Position numbers and translations under genes: made by a program
Shown here: piece by piece, positions 1 to 8,813 of the stretch
Numbering within the stretch: position 1 is the stretch's first letter
How the letters are laid out: every line of letters starts with the position of its first letter
Source: CAWJLS01 sp963843755
GTDB lineage: Bacteria; Acidobacteriota; Thermoanaerobaculia; Multivoradales; DATKCC01
Direction: 5' to 3'
Assembly (NCBI GenBank): GCA_963843755.1
Contig: CAWJLS010000002.1
Coordinates: forward strand, 496,001-560,000
Length of the DNA stretch: 64,000 nt
Notes under the pieces: generated by a model
The model's input: the letters and a program-made list of their open reading frames with translations, nothing else
What the model was told of the DNA's origin: nothing
Database searches by the model: none

Positions 1-165
1 CTGCCGCTGCCAGAGCTCCCACCAGCGGGCGCCGTCGAGAGACCCGGGCGACCAGGCCTCCACCGTGTGTCCGCGGCGGCGCAGGGCCTCGGCCAGGTTG
101 AGGGTCACCTGCGCCGCGCCCAGCTCTGCCAGCAGCGGTACGTGGCTGACGAGGAGGAGCCTCAT
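1..165 (-). CDS. Glycosyltransferase, N-terminal part (cut by window start)
   Basis: Only the first 55 codons are inside the window. The protein begins MRLLLVSHVPLL and continues with QVTLNLAEALRRRGHTVEAW, the usual first beta-alpha unit of a GT-B fold family 4 glycosyltransferase, where the acceptor-side domain starts with a short hydrophobic strand followed by a helix and RRGHxV. Its ATG overlaps the TGA of the upstream glycosyltransferase (ATGA at 162-165), so it is translationally coupled into the same minus-strand polysaccharide operon. The catalytic C-terminal domain lies outside the window, so donor sugar and full identity cannot be judged. Confidence 0.7.
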   Translation of the reverse strand, partial: MRLLLVSHVPLLAELGAAQVTLNLAEALRRRGHTVEAWSPGSLDGARWWELWQRQ

Positions 166-1331
166 CGCGACGGTCGGTCCGATCGTGGTGACGGGGACGG
201 CAGGGGCTGCGGGGGCGACGAGGGTGACGAGGGCGGCGGGGGCGAGTCGGCGGCTGAGGCGAGGCCGTAGGCGGCCAGGCACCGGTCGACCACCCGAGGC
301 CAGGTGAACCGTCCGGTCGCCGTTTCGAGGGCGCCTCGTGACAGGCGCTGCCACAGGGCCGGGTCCGCCCGGAGCGTCTCGATCGCCCGCCCGATCGCGC
401 CCGGGTCGTTGGGCGGCACGAGCAGCCCGTTGACGCCGTCCTCGACGATCTCGGGCAGGGGGCCGACGGCGGAGGCCACCACCGGGCAGCCGCAGGCCAT
501 CGCCTCGACCAGGGCCAGGCCGAACAGCTCGTTGACGCCCGGCGAGCCGTCGTCGTCGACCGGCGTCGGATGGACCAGCACCATCGCCTTCTGCAGGCGG
601 CCGATGACGGCGGCATCGTCCAGGCCGTGGAGGAACCGGACCCGCTTGCCCTCGGCCAGGCGGCGCAGCCGCTCGAGATAGCTCGCGTCGGAGACCGTGC
701 CGATGACCTGGACGTCGACGTCGTCGGGGGCCCCGTCGATCAGCAGGTGGATCCCTTTGTGCTCCAGGATCCTGCCGAGGAAGACCACCGAGCCGTCGTG
801 CTCCGCCCCGGTCCGGGGAAGGAATCGCTCGACGTCGGCGCCGCCGTAGATGATCGACGAGCACCGGTTGGCTCCCTCGACCAGGGCCGCGGCGTAGCGT
901 GAGATCGGCAGGTGGGCGGTGATCAGCCGCGACTGGTCGATGTGGAAGGCCGGCGTCCACGAGCCGCCGCCCAGGTCGGAGACGAAGACCGGAATGCCGC
1001 GTAGCTTGCCGTAGAGCGCCGCCAGGAAGGTGGTCAGCACGTAGTACTGGTGGCAGTGGATGACGTCGGCACCGCGCAGGGTACGGAAGAGCTTGGTCGA
1101 GACCGGCACGCCCGTGAACGGGGAGCGGTCCTTCAGGATGATCCGCTCGAACCCCGGGGAGATCCTCTCTCGCCGTGCGTCCGAGCCGAAGCAGACCAGA
1201 CGGACCTCCACCCGCCGCGCCATGAACCGGGCCAGCTCCTCGGCGAACCGCTCGCCCCCGCCGACCACGCCCCCGGCACGACCGAAATGGGTCGGGCTCA
1301 GGTGGCAGACGAGGGGCCGCCCGGCGTTCAT
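162..1331 (-). CDS. Family 4 glycosyltransferase of the exopolysaccharide locus
   Basis: A 389-residue cytosolic or membrane-associated GT-B glycosyltransferase, expected to add one sugar of the polysaccharide repeat unit. The N-terminal domain has the glycine-rich loop GGVVGGGERF (about residues 20-29). The C-terminal domain has GRILEHKG (186-193) and an E-x7-E type donor site in ALVEAMACGCPVVAS (about 273-287) followed by LPEIVEDG. I chose the ATG at 1331 because it overlaps the TGA of the flippase gene (ATGA); another ATG lies six bases upstream. Residues after about 362 form a Pro/Ser-rich tail that is unusual for the family and probably disordered. The donor sugar cannot be predicted. 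Confidence 0.85.
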   Translation of the reverse strand: MNAGRPLVCHLSPTHFGRAGGVVGGGERFAEELARFMARRVEVRLVCFGSDARRERISPGFERIILKDRSPFTGVPVSTKLFRTLRGADVIHCHQYYVLTTFLAALYGKLRGIPVFVSDLGGGSWTPAFHIDQSRLITAHLPISRYAAALVEGANRCSSIIYGGADVERFLPRTGAEHDGSVVFLGRILEHKGIHLLIDGAPDDVDVQVIGTVSDASYLERLRRLAEGKRVRFLHGLDDAAVIGRLQKAMVLVHPTPVDDDGSPGVNELFGLALVEAMACGCPVVASAVGPLPEIVEDGVNGLLVPPNDPGAIGRAIETLRADPALWQRLSRGALETATGRFTWPRVVDRCLAAYGLASAADSPPPPSSPSSPPQPLPSPSPRSDRPSR

Positions 1332-2704
1332 GTCCATCGGACCCAGTGGGGACGGTAGAAGCCCAGGAGGTTCAACGTCACCTGGGTCACCAGGCCGACC
1401 GAGGCGGTCAGCAGATTGAAGGTTAGCACCCCGGCGGTGGTTCCCAGGGGCAGGAAGGCGACCATCAGCGCCTGGGCGACGACCAGCACGCCGACCGCGG
1501 CGCCCTGCCACCGGTTCCACGACCGGGCGAGGTTGATGGCGACCGCGTAGCCCCCCAGCAGCGTCAGCCCGGAGCCAGCGACAATGAGGACGAGCTCGCG
1601 GTGAAGGCCCGAGTAGCTGGGGCCGAGCACGAACAGGAAGAGCTCCGGGACCACCAGCGCCGCCGCCAGCAGGGCGCCGGCGACCAGGCCGAGGAAGGCG
1701 CCGAACTGGAGGTACCGGCGCAGGTAGATCCGCTCGTCGGTGACCGCGGCGAGCCGCGGCATGAAGACCGTGCCGATGAGGCCGGAGAACAGGCCGACGA
1801 CCATCCCCAGACGGGCCAGGGCGCCGACCTCGGCGATGTTCTCGGTTCGGCCGAAGACGGCGGCCAGCCAGACGATCAACGGCCCCTGGATCGAGAAGTA
1901 GAGCGAGCTGGGCAGGGTCGGCAGCAGGTAGCGGACCAGCCGACGGCGCTCGGGGGTGAGGTCGCGGCCGTCGACGGTCGTCGGCACCTGCCGCCCCGCC
2001 CGGATCGACACCGTGGCCGACGCGGCGGCGGCGGTGAGGATGCCCAGCCAGGCGCGCAGCAGCGAGAGGGCGACCAGGCCGCCCGCCAGGGAGAGGCGGA
2101 CGACGCCGCCGGCCAGCTCGGCCCAGTAGGAGCGGGCGTAACGGTCCTCCAGCCGGAGTACCAGCAGGCGGATCGACGAGACGAGCTGGAACCAGACCGT
2201 GAGCACGACCGCGGCCGTAGACGCCAGGACGTCGCCGAGCGAGAAGCCCCGGTCGGCGGCGAACAGCGGGAAGCCGACCAGCACCCCCGTCCCCGCCAGC
2301 AGGAACAGCCAGCGGCGCATCGACAGGACGGCCGCGACGTAGGCGCCGAAGTCTTCGCCCTGCTCGATCGCCCGCCGCCGGAAGTAGACCAGCGAGCTGG
2401 TGGAGCCCAGGTCGGTGACGAAATGGAAGAAGGAGACGACCGAAAACGCCAAGGTGTAGAGGGCGAACTCCTGCACCGGCATGAAGTTGATGAACAGCAG
2501 GCCGGCGCCGATGCCCAGGAGCTGGGCCACCGTCTGGGCGGAAAAGTACGCCGAGAAGATCTTGGTCCACTGAAGCAGGCGAAACGCCAGGCGCTCCCGG
2601 AGGGCTCCGGCCCGGCCGGTCCCGGCGGTCGGATCGGCCTGGTCGGCCCGGGCGGCGGCCCGATCGGAGGTCGGGGGCGTGGGGTCGGGGCCGGGTGGTT
2701 TCAC
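1328..2704 (-). CDS. Wzx-type polysaccharide flippase / lipopolysaccharide biosynthesis membrane protein
   Basis: About 458 residues with roughly a dozen hydrophobic segments, for example GVLVGFPLFAA, VVLTVWFQLV, LVRYLLPTL and LVAGALLAAALVVPELFLF. This is the layout of the MATE/MOP superfamily flippases that move undecaprenyl-linked repeat units across the inner membrane. A Pro/Ala-rich cytosolic leader of about 30 residues precedes the first membrane segment. I chose the GTG at 2704 because it overlaps the TGA of the methyltransferase gene (GTGA), giving coupling; the frame stays open to an ATG at 2785. Neighbouring glycosyltransferases on both sides support a Wzx role rather than drug efflux. 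Confidence 0.85.
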   Translation of the reverse strand: MKPPGPDPTPPTSDRAAARADQADPTAGTGRAGALRERLAFRLLQWTKIFSAYFSAQTVAQLLGIGAGLLFINFMPVQEFALYTLAFSVVSFFHFVTDLGSTSSLVYFRRRAIEQGEDFGAYVAAVLSMRRWLFLLAGTGVLVGFPLFAADRGFSLGDVLASTAAVVLTVWFQLVSSIRLLVLRLEDRYARSYWAELAGGVVRLSLAGGLVALSLLRAWLGILTAAAASATVSIRAGRQVPTTVDGRDLTPERRRLVRYLLPTLPSSLYFSIQGPLIVWLAAVFGRTENIAEVGALARLGMVVGLFSGLIGTVFMPRLAAVTDERIYLRRYLQFGAFLGLVAGALLAAALVVPELFLFVLGPSYSGLHRELVLIVAGSGLTLLGGYAVAINLARSWNRWQGAAVGVLVVAQALMVAFLPLGTTAGVLTFNLLTASVGLVTQVTLNLLGFYRPHWVRWT

Positions 2705-3333
2705 GGAGACGCGCTCGGTGGGGCATGGGGGGCGGGAGGGCGACCGATGACCGACAGCGAGTCGACCGTGTCGACGAGCCTCCACCCTTCGAACTGTCCG
2801 GCGGCGATCTCGGCCGACAGGCGCACCGGCCCGGCCGAGGGTCCGAGGTCGGGACGGGCGTCACAGACCCGGCTGTCGTGGAGGGCGATCAGGCCGTCGG
2901 CGGCGAGCTTCGGCGCCCAGGCGAGGAAGTCGTTCCGGACCGCGTCGTAGGAGTGGTCGGCATCGATGAACACGAGGTCGATCGGCGCGCCGAACGGCAG
3001 CTCTGCCGCCGCCAGCGACGTTCGCCGGACGAACCGGGTTCGCTGCGCCCAGGGCCGTACCGTCCGCCGGGCGATCAGGCGGCTGCACGAGAAGCCCAGG
3101 AGGCGCTCGATCTTGAGCGCGGGCTCGTACGGGTCGACCAGGTTGAGCACCCCCTCCGGGTGCATCGAGCGGCACAGGATCCGGCTGGTCGCGCCTTCGT
3201 ACACCCCGACCTCGACGATCGTCCGCCGGCCGGCGGCGACCGACCCGATGAGGTCGAGCTCCGCGGCGGTCAAAGACGTCCGAGCGTCGCGCAGTCCCAG
3301 GAGGAAGCGCAGGAACTGGAAGGTCTCGGACAT
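2701..3333 (-). CDS. Class I SAM-dependent methyltransferase (Methyltransf_24 type)
   Basis: A 210-residue protein with a Rossmann-like SAM fold: motif I is IVEVGVYEGATS (about residues 40-51), an acidic residue follows in LVDPYEP, and a later strand reads IDLVFIDADHSYDAV, the pattern of Methyltransf_24 enzymes found in polysaccharide and natural-product clusters. In this operon it most likely methylates a sugar of the exopolysaccharide repeat, but the substrate is an inference from position only. It is followed by the flippase with a GTGA overlap. About 60 bases separate its start from the asparagine-synthetase-like gene. Confidence 0.8.
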   Translation of the reverse strand: MSETFQFLRFLLGLRDARTSLTAAELDLIGSVAAGRRTIVEVGVYEGATSRILCRSMHPEGVLNLVDPYEPALKIERLLGFSCSRLIARRTVRPWAQRTRFVRRTSLAAAELPFGAPIDLVFIDADHSYDAVRNDFLAWAPKLAADGLIALHDSRVCDARPDLGPSAGPVRLSAEIAAGQFEGWRLVDTVDSLSVIGRPPAPHAPPSASP

Positions 3334-3394
3334 GGTCGTCTGGTGGGGCGCCGCAAGGCCCTGTTCTCCCTCGGATGGAGCAGGCGATCTTACC

Positions 3395-5311
3395 CTACCG
3401 GCCGGGCGTTCGCCCCCTGGCGACGGCGTGCTCGTCCGGCGCCGTCAGGTCGATTCCCCGTGCGGCGAGGACCGCCAGCGCCAGGCGGCGCGCGTCCCGG
3501 CCCAGGCCCCGGCGCGCGCTCCGAACCCCCTCGCGCCGAGTCTCCGGCGCCTGGGGTGCGAGCCAGTCCATCACCGGGACGTAGAACCCGGTCTTGGGCC
3601 GTGCCCAGAGCGCGGCCGGCAGCTCGGGGGCGACCCGGCGGAGCAGCGCGGCCTTGGAGCTGGTGCGGGCCAGCCGGCGGGCGTCGCCGGAGAGCTCTCC
3701 GCGGAGCCAGGCGTCGACGAACGGAACCCGCAGCTCCAGCGAGTGGGCCATGGAGGCCCAGTCGGAGTCCCGGAGGAGCTGGTTGCGCAGGTAGAGGGAG
3801 GTTTCGAGCGTCTGGACGGCGTCCCAGGGGGACGTCCGGCCGTCGTCGGCGGCCGGGCCCGCCGGGTTCGCGAGGGCCCGGCGGGCGGCGTCGACCGGGT
3901 CGCAGGCGGTGAGAGCCTCGCGGGCAGTCTCGGCCCCGAGGAGGGCGGGCAGCTCCTCCGGCAGGAAGAGGCCGCGGCGTAGTACGTAGGCGGCGGGGAG
4001 ACCGCCGCCGCGGGCCAGCAGCCCGGGCAGGCCCGCCAGCTTGGGGCTGCCCGGCCGCAGGCGCCGGGCCAGGGCCGCCCAGGCCGGTCGGGCGCCGGGC
4101 AGCCGGGCGAACGGCCGGGCGAGCCGTCCGAGGCGCGCGATGCGGGGCACGTCGGTGAACGACGGATAGCTCCCCAGGAGCTCGTCGCCGCCGAGGCCGG
4201 AGAGCACCACCTTGAGGCCGGCGGCAGCAGCCGCGTGGCTGACCACGTAGGTGTTGAACCCGTCGATCGACGGCTGGTCCATCGCCGCGAGGGCGTCGTC
4301 CCAGAGAGCGTGGAAGTCGCCCTGCCCGACGATCCGCTCGACGTGCCGGGTGCCGAGGAGGCGCGCCGTCTCGGCCGCCAGGGGGCCTTCGTCGTGGTCG
4401 GTTCCGAGGGTCGGCTCGAAGCGCACGGTGAAAGTGGTCGGCGGCTCCGGCAGGTGGCGCGTGGCGAGGGCCGCCAGGGTCGCCGAGTCGAGGCCGGAGG
4501 AGAGGAAGACCGCCACCGGCACGTCGGAGACCAGGTGGGCGCGGAGGGAGTCGTCGATCGCCTCGGGCCAGTCGCGGCTGGCAGGGGCGTCCACACGGGG
4601 CCGGATCGGCTGCGGGTCGCCGAGAGCCCCGGCTGAAGCCCCGGAGCCGTCGCCGCCCGTCCGGACGCGGAGCCAGCTCCCCGCCGGCAGGGCGCGGACC
4701 GCGCGGCGGATCGTCCCGGGCTCGGGGACGCTCCCCCAGAGCAGGAAGCCGGCGAGGCCGACCGGGTCGACCGCGCCGGACACCGCGCCGGAGGCGTCGA
4801 GCGCCCGGACCTGGGAGGCGAAGCGGAGCACTCCGGCTTGCCGGTCGTGGGCGTAGTAGAGCGGCTTGATGCCGAACGGGTCGCGCGCCAGCACCAGGGA
4901 GCCGGCCTCCTCGTCCCAGAGCGCCAGGGCGTACATGCCCCGCAGGCGCTCGAACGCCGCCGGTCCGTGGCGGGCGTAGAGGGCGAGGACGACCTCCGTG
5001 TCGCCGGTCGAGCGGACTTCGTAGCCGTCCTCCTCGAGCTCGGTGCGCAGGGCGCGGAAGTTGTAGATCTCGCCGTTGAAGACGATCCGGTAGCGGCCGT
5101 CCGCGCTTGCCATCGGCTGGGCCGCGGCCGCCGAGAGGTCGAGGATCGCCAGGCGCCGGTGGCCGAGGCCGAGACGGCCGGCGGGGTCGAGCCACAGCCC
5201 GGCCCCGTCGGGTCCCCGATGGGCGAGGGCGTCGCGGGTGCGGAGGAGCTCCTCCCGGTCGACGGGCGGGGCGTCGGGAGAGAGCCGCAGGATGCCGTTG
5301 ATGCCGCACAT
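3395..5311 (-). CDS. asnB: Asparagine synthetase-like glutamine amidotransferase
   Basis: A 638-residue two-domain enzyme. The N-terminal class II glutaminase domain begins MCGING with the catalytic Cys at residue 2 after Met removal, and includes the substrate loop RGPDG and NGEIYN. The C-terminal ATP-pyrophosphatase domain has the PP-loop SSGLDS at about 270-275 and GLGGDELLGSY further on. The family makes asparagine from aspartate, glutamine and ATP, but many copies in polysaccharide clusters amidate sugar carboxyl groups. Its position between two glycosyltransferase blocks favours the second role here. It begins four bases after the stop of the upstream glycosyltransferase, so it is in the same operon. 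Confidence 0.9.
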   Translation of the reverse strand: MCGINGILRLSPDAPPVDREELLRTRDALAHRGPDGAGLWLDPAGRLGLGHRRLAILDLSAAAAQPMASADGRYRIVFNGEIYNFRALRTELEEDGYEVRSTGDTEVVLALYARHGPAAFERLRGMYALALWDEEAGSLVLARDPFGIKPLYYAHDRQAGVLRFASQVRALDASGAVSGAVDPVGLAGFLLWGSVPEPGTIRRAVRALPAGSWLRVRTGGDGSGASAGALGDPQPIRPRVDAPASRDWPEAIDDSLRAHLVSDVPVAVFLSSGLDSATLAALATRHLPEPPTTFTVRFEPTLGTDHDEGPLAAETARLLGTRHVERIVGQGDFHALWDDALAAMDQPSIDGFNTYVVSHAAAAAGLKVVLSGLGGDELLGSYPSFTDVPRIARLGRLARPFARLPGARPAWAALARRLRPGSPKLAGLPGLLARGGGLPAAYVLRRGLFLPEELPALLGAETAREALTACDPVDAARRALANPAGPAADDGRTSPWDAVQTLETSLYLRNQLLRDSDWASMAHSLELRVPFVDAWLRGELSGDARRLARTSSKAALLRRVAPELPAALWARPKTGFYVPVMDWLAPQAPETRREGVRSARRGLGRDARRLALAVLAARGIDLTAPDEHAVARGRTPGR

Positions 5312-5315
5312 CGGT

Positions 5316-6512
5316 TCAGGCCGGCTTGCCGTCGCCCGGTCGCGTGAGCGTGTCGAGGTGGTGGAACAGGCCCTCGCGGAAGCGCTCCGCGGAGAAGCAC
5401 CGCAGCCAGCGCTCGTGGCCGGCGGCGCCCAACGCCCGGGCCCGTGCCGGGTCGCCCAGCAGGTCGCTCAGGGCCTCCGCGAGCGCCCGGACCGGATCGT
5501 CCGGCGGGACCAGCAGCCCGGTCTCCCCCGGCACGACGATCTCGGCCGCGGCCGTCCCGTCCAGGGCCACGACCGGCAGGCCGGCGCGCATCGCCTCGAG
5601 GTAGACCAGCCCGAACCCTTCGCCGCGGCTCGGCATGGCGAAGACGGCGGCCCGGCGGTAGAGCTCCGCCAGGGCCGCCTCGGAGACGAAGCCGGTGAAG
5701 TGCGTCCGGCCGGCGACGCCGATCTCCGCCGCCCTGGCCTCGAGCCGCGGCCGGTCGTCGCCGCCGCCGGCGATCACCAGGCGCGCCCCCGGCACGGCGC
5801 GGGCGACGGCCGGCAGCGCCTCGAGCAGCTCGTCGTGCCCCTTGTAGCGCTCCGTCGACCCCATGCGTCCGACGATCAGGACGAACCCCTCCCCCGCCCG
5901 CGCCGCCCTCGACCGGGCGTCCCGCTCTGCCGACCCGGTCGAGTCGGGCGACCCGGCCGAATGGGCCGATCCGGCGGGCGCACGCTCCTCGAGCGCCAGG
6001 GGCAGCAGGTCGACCTCGTCGCACGGGACCGGCAGGAACGGCGCCGCCCGGTCGAGGGCGGCGCGGGAGATGGCGCACCGGACGTTCGCCTGGTGGATCG
6101 CCCGCTGGCGGAACGGGTCGAGGGGGCGCCAGATCTCGATGCCGTAGAGAGTCAAGAGGTAGGGCGAGCGCCACCCCGGCGGCAGCACCGCCTGGAGCCG
6201 GGCGAGGCCGAGCAGGTCGAACAGCAGCGCCGGCCGCCGGGAGGGGCGTGAGGCGATCTGTGCCCCCCAGGCCGCGCGCGCCAGCCGGGCCCGGCTGCCA
6301 CCGGCCGTCCAGACCCGCGCGCCGCGCTCCCGGAGCTCCGCTGCCAACGGCTCCGGCGCCCCGTCGCCCAGGTCGAGCACCCGGAAACCGACGCCGGCCG
6401 CCGCCGCCCACTCGGCCCCGGCCCGCGCCAGCAACCGCCCGACCACCGCCCGCCCGCCGCCATCGAGGCCGAGCCCGGCGGTGACGAGGATCAGATCGCG
6501 GCGTTCGGGCAT
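5316..6512 (-). CDS. Family 4 glycosyltransferase
   Basis: A 398-residue GT-B glycosyltransferase. Recognisable parts are the N-terminal LGLDGGGRAVVGRLLARAG, the donor-domain strand VLIVGRMGSTERYKGHDEL, and EAMRAGLPVVALDGTAAAEIV carrying the conserved E-x7 donor-binding helix. I chose the ATG at 6512 (MPERRD) because homologous sequence begins right after it; the frame is open upstream to 6584. A Ser/Gly/Asp-rich stretch (about residues 189-210, built of three-residue xGS/xDS units) lies between the two domains and looks like expanded low-complexity DNA. This is the first gene of the operon running to the window start. Confidence 0.85.
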   Translation of the reverse strand: MPERRDLILVTAGLGLDGGGRAVVGRLLARAGAEWAAAAGVGFRVLDLGDGAPEPLAAELRERGARVWTAGGSRARLARAAWGAQIASRPSRRPALLFDLLGLARLQAVLPPGWRSPYLLTLYGIEIWRPLDPFRQRAIHQANVRCAISRAALDRAAPFLPVPCDEVDLLPLALEERAPAGSAHSAGSPDSTGSAERDARSRAARAGEGFVLIVGRMGSTERYKGHDELLEALPAVARAVPGARLVIAGGGDDRPRLEARAAEIGVAGRTHFTGFVSEAALAELYRRAAVFAMPSRGEGFGLVYLEAMRAGLPVVALDGTAAAEIVVPGETGLLVPPDDPVRALAEALSDLLGDPARARALGAAGHERWLRCFSAERFREGLFHHLDTLTRPGDGKPA

Positions 6513-6649
6513 GGAGTGATCATCTGGCGGATGAGCCGTACGTTCCGGGACGCGGACAGTACAGGTAGCCCACGGCTCGCGCACCGCGCCGGTCGCGGCC
6601 CGGCCGGGGGAACCGCCATTCTACGGAATCGGGGGGAGGGAGGGGGTGT

Positions 6650-6677
6650 CCCTTTCCCCCCGCGCGGGGGGAAAGGG
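6650..6677 (-). terminator. Perfect 12-bp stem-loop after the sulfate-activation gene
   Basis: CCCTTTCCCCCC (6650-6661) and GGGGGGAAAGGG (6666-6677) are perfectly complementary with a GCGC loop. It lies 40 bases beyond the stop of the minus-strand ATP sulfurylase/APS kinase and before the next glycosyltransferase operon. There is no clear U-tract, so intrinsic termination is likely but not certain. Similar G-rich sequences occur after two other minus-strand genes, near 8768-8800 and 14890-14925. Confidence 0.55.
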
Positions 6678-6716
6678 ATCGAGGGTTCAGGGGGGCGAAC
6701 CCCTAACGCGCCCGCG

Positions 6717-8504
6717 TTACGGGTTGATGCCGATGTACCCCTGCTTCTCCAGGTACAGGATGATCTTCTGCACCGCTTCCTCGGGCGACATGTCCGAGGT
6801 GTCGAGGAACATCTCCGGGTCCTTGGGCGCCTCGTACGGGTCCGAGATGCCGGTGAACTCCTTGATGATGCCCTCGCGCGCCTTGGCGTAGAGGCCCTTG
6901 CGGTCGCGGTCCTCGCACACCTCGAGCGGCGTCGAGACGTGGACCAGGACGAAGCCGCCGCCGGAGGAGACCAGCTCGCGGACCTCCTTGCGCACCTTCT
7001 CGTACGGGGCGATCGGGGCGCACAGGGCGATGCCGCCGTTCTTGGTGATCTCCGATGCCACGAAGCCGATGCGGCGGATGTTGATGTCCCGGTGCTCCTT
7101 CGAGAAGCCGAGCTCCGAGGAGAGGTTCTTGCGCACGATGTCGCCGTCGAGCAGCGTCACCGGCCGGCCGCCCATCTCGAGCAGCTTGACCAGCAGTACG
7201 TTGGCCAGGGTCGACTTGCCGGCGCCCGAGAGGCCGGTGAAGAAGACCGTGAAGCCCTGCTTCGAGCGCGGCGGATGGGTCCGGCGCAGCTCCTCCGCCA
7301 CCTCGGGGAAGGTGAACCACTCCGGGATCTCGCGGCCGTCGGCGAGGCGGGCGCGCAGCTCGGTGCCGGAGATCGACAGGGTCTTCTTGCCCTCGGGCAC
7401 CTCGTCGATCGGCATGTAGGTGTCGTCGTCCTCGAGGTAGACCATCAGCTTGAACGGCACCATCTCGACCCCGAGCTCTTCCTCGTGCTTCTTGAACAGC
7501 TCCTGGGCGTCGTACGGGCCGTAGAACGGCTTGCCGTTGGCGTCGTTGCCCGGGCCGGCGTGGTCGCGGCCGACCACCAGGTGGGTGCAGCCGTAGTTCT
7601 TGCGGATGATGGCGTGCCAGAGCGCCTCGCGCGGGCCGCCCATGCGCATGGCGAGCGGCAGCAGCGAGAGGTCGACCGTCTGCAGGGGGTAGTGCTCGAG
7701 CAGCGCCTGGTAGCAGCGCACCCGGGTGTAGTGGTCCACGTCGCCCGGCTTGGTCATGCCGACGACTGGGTGGATCAGCAGGTTCGCCTCGAGGTCGCGG
7801 GCGGCCCGCAGGGTGAGCTCGAAGTGGGCCCGGTGCATGGGGTTCCTGGTCTGGAAGGCGACGATCTTGTTCCAGCCCAGCTTGGCGAAGCGGGCCCGCA
7901 GCTCACGCGGGGTGCGGCGGAGCGTCCGGAAGTCGTAGTGGGACGGGAGCTGCAGCCCCTCGAGCCGGCCGCCGACGGCCACGTTGTGGGTGCGCTGGAA
8001 GATGTGGGCGACGCCCGGGTGGGTCTGGTCGGTGGTACCGAAGACCGACTGGGCCATGGCTTCCCGGTCGATCGTCCACTTGTCCTCGACATGGAGGACG
8101 GCGAGCATCACGCCTTCCTCGTCGCGCAGGGCCAGCTTGCCGCCCTCGGACAGGCCCTCGGCCACCTCGTCGGTGACGTCGAGGAGGATCGGCATCGGCC
8201 ACAGGGTGCCGTCGGCCAGGCGCATCGACTCCGCGACCGAGTCGAAGTCGGCGCGGGTCATGAAGCCGGTCAGCGGCGAGAAGCCGCCGTTCAAGATCAG
8301 CTCGAGGTCGCAGAGCTGGCGCGGCGTCAGGTCCCACGACGGCCAGTCGCGGGAGAGGGTCTTGAGCTTAGCCGTACGGTCGGCGTCGACCATCAGGTCG
8401 ACGAGCTTGCCGCCGTGAGGGGTGATCAGGTGGTCTTCGGAGGTGGCTTGACCGGCGGAGGCCGGGTCGCGGAACGGCAGCGGTTCGGATGGAGACGCAG
8501 TCAT
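6717..8504 (-). CDS. Bifunctional sulfate adenylyltransferase / adenylylsulfate kinase
   Basis: A 595-residue fusion that makes APS from sulfate and ATP and then phosphorylates APS to PAPS. Residues 1-405 are the ATP sulfurylase part, with GFSPLTGFM (about 74-82), the ATP site QTRNPMHRAH (218-227) and GRDHAGPG (312-319). Residues from about 417 are the APS kinase part, with the P-loop GLSGAGKS (424-431) and the following TLANVL. Both active sites look complete. It stands alone between exopolysaccharide operons, with intergenic space on both sides and a stem-loop after it, so it is probably its own transcript. PAPS could serve sulfate assimilation or sulfation of the polysaccharide; no sulfotransferase is visible in the window. 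Confidence 0.92.
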   Translation of the reverse strand: MTASPSEPLPFRDPASAGQATSEDHLITPHGGKLVDLMVDADRTAKLKTLSRDWPSWDLTPRQLCDLELILNGGFSPLTGFMTRADFDSVAESMRLADGTLWPMPILLDVTDEVAEGLSEGGKLALRDEEGVMLAVLHVEDKWTIDREAMAQSVFGTTDQTHPGVAHIFQRTHNVAVGGRLEGLQLPSHYDFRTLRRTPRELRARFAKLGWNKIVAFQTRNPMHRAHFELTLRAARDLEANLLIHPVVGMTKPGDVDHYTRVRCYQALLEHYPLQTVDLSLLPLAMRMGGPREALWHAIIRKNYGCTHLVVGRDHAGPGNDANGKPFYGPYDAQELFKKHEEELGVEMVPFKLMVYLEDDDTYMPIDEVPEGKKTLSISGTELRARLADGREIPEWFTFPEVAEELRRTHPPRSKQGFTVFFTGLSGAGKSTLANVLLVKLLEMGGRPVTLLDGDIVRKNLSSELGFSKEHRDINIRRIGFVASEITKNGGIALCAPIAPYEKVRKEVRELVSSGGGFVLVHVSTPLEVCEDRDRKGLYAKAREGIIKEFTGISDPYEAPKDPEMFLDTSDMSPEEAVQKIILYLEKQGYIGINP

Positions 8505-8813
8505 CGGGTCGACAGCTCCCAGGTGGTTTCGCTTCAGCGGGGCTTGAGCGGGGTTTTGGGGTTCGGGATTTCGGCGGGGCCCCGGGCGGCGGTCAGGCAG
8601 CGGCGCGGGGACTCGGCTCTACGGCCGACCTGCCGGAGATACGCGGCGCGGCCATAGAGGGAAGGGGCGGAAGGCACACGCCTCCCACCACCGGCGGCCG
8701 AGTATCGCAGGTCCCGTCAGGGATTGCAAAACGGCTGTGCCTCGCCCGCCTGTGCGGCCCGGGTGGGGGCGTCCTCTTCCCCCCGGAAGGAGGGAAGGGG
8801 AGCTCATCCGTTC
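8505..8813. other. Intergenic region upstream of the sulfate-activation gene
   Basis: About 309 bases with no convincing gene. It should hold the promoter of the downstream minus-strand ATP sulfurylase/APS kinase and the 3' end of the secreted-protein gene that ends at 8814. Near 8771-8800 lies a pyrimidine/purine-rich inverted sequence (CTTCC cccc GGAAG, then GGAGGGAAGGGG) that could act as a terminator. I see no riboswitch fold. Confidence 0.4.
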
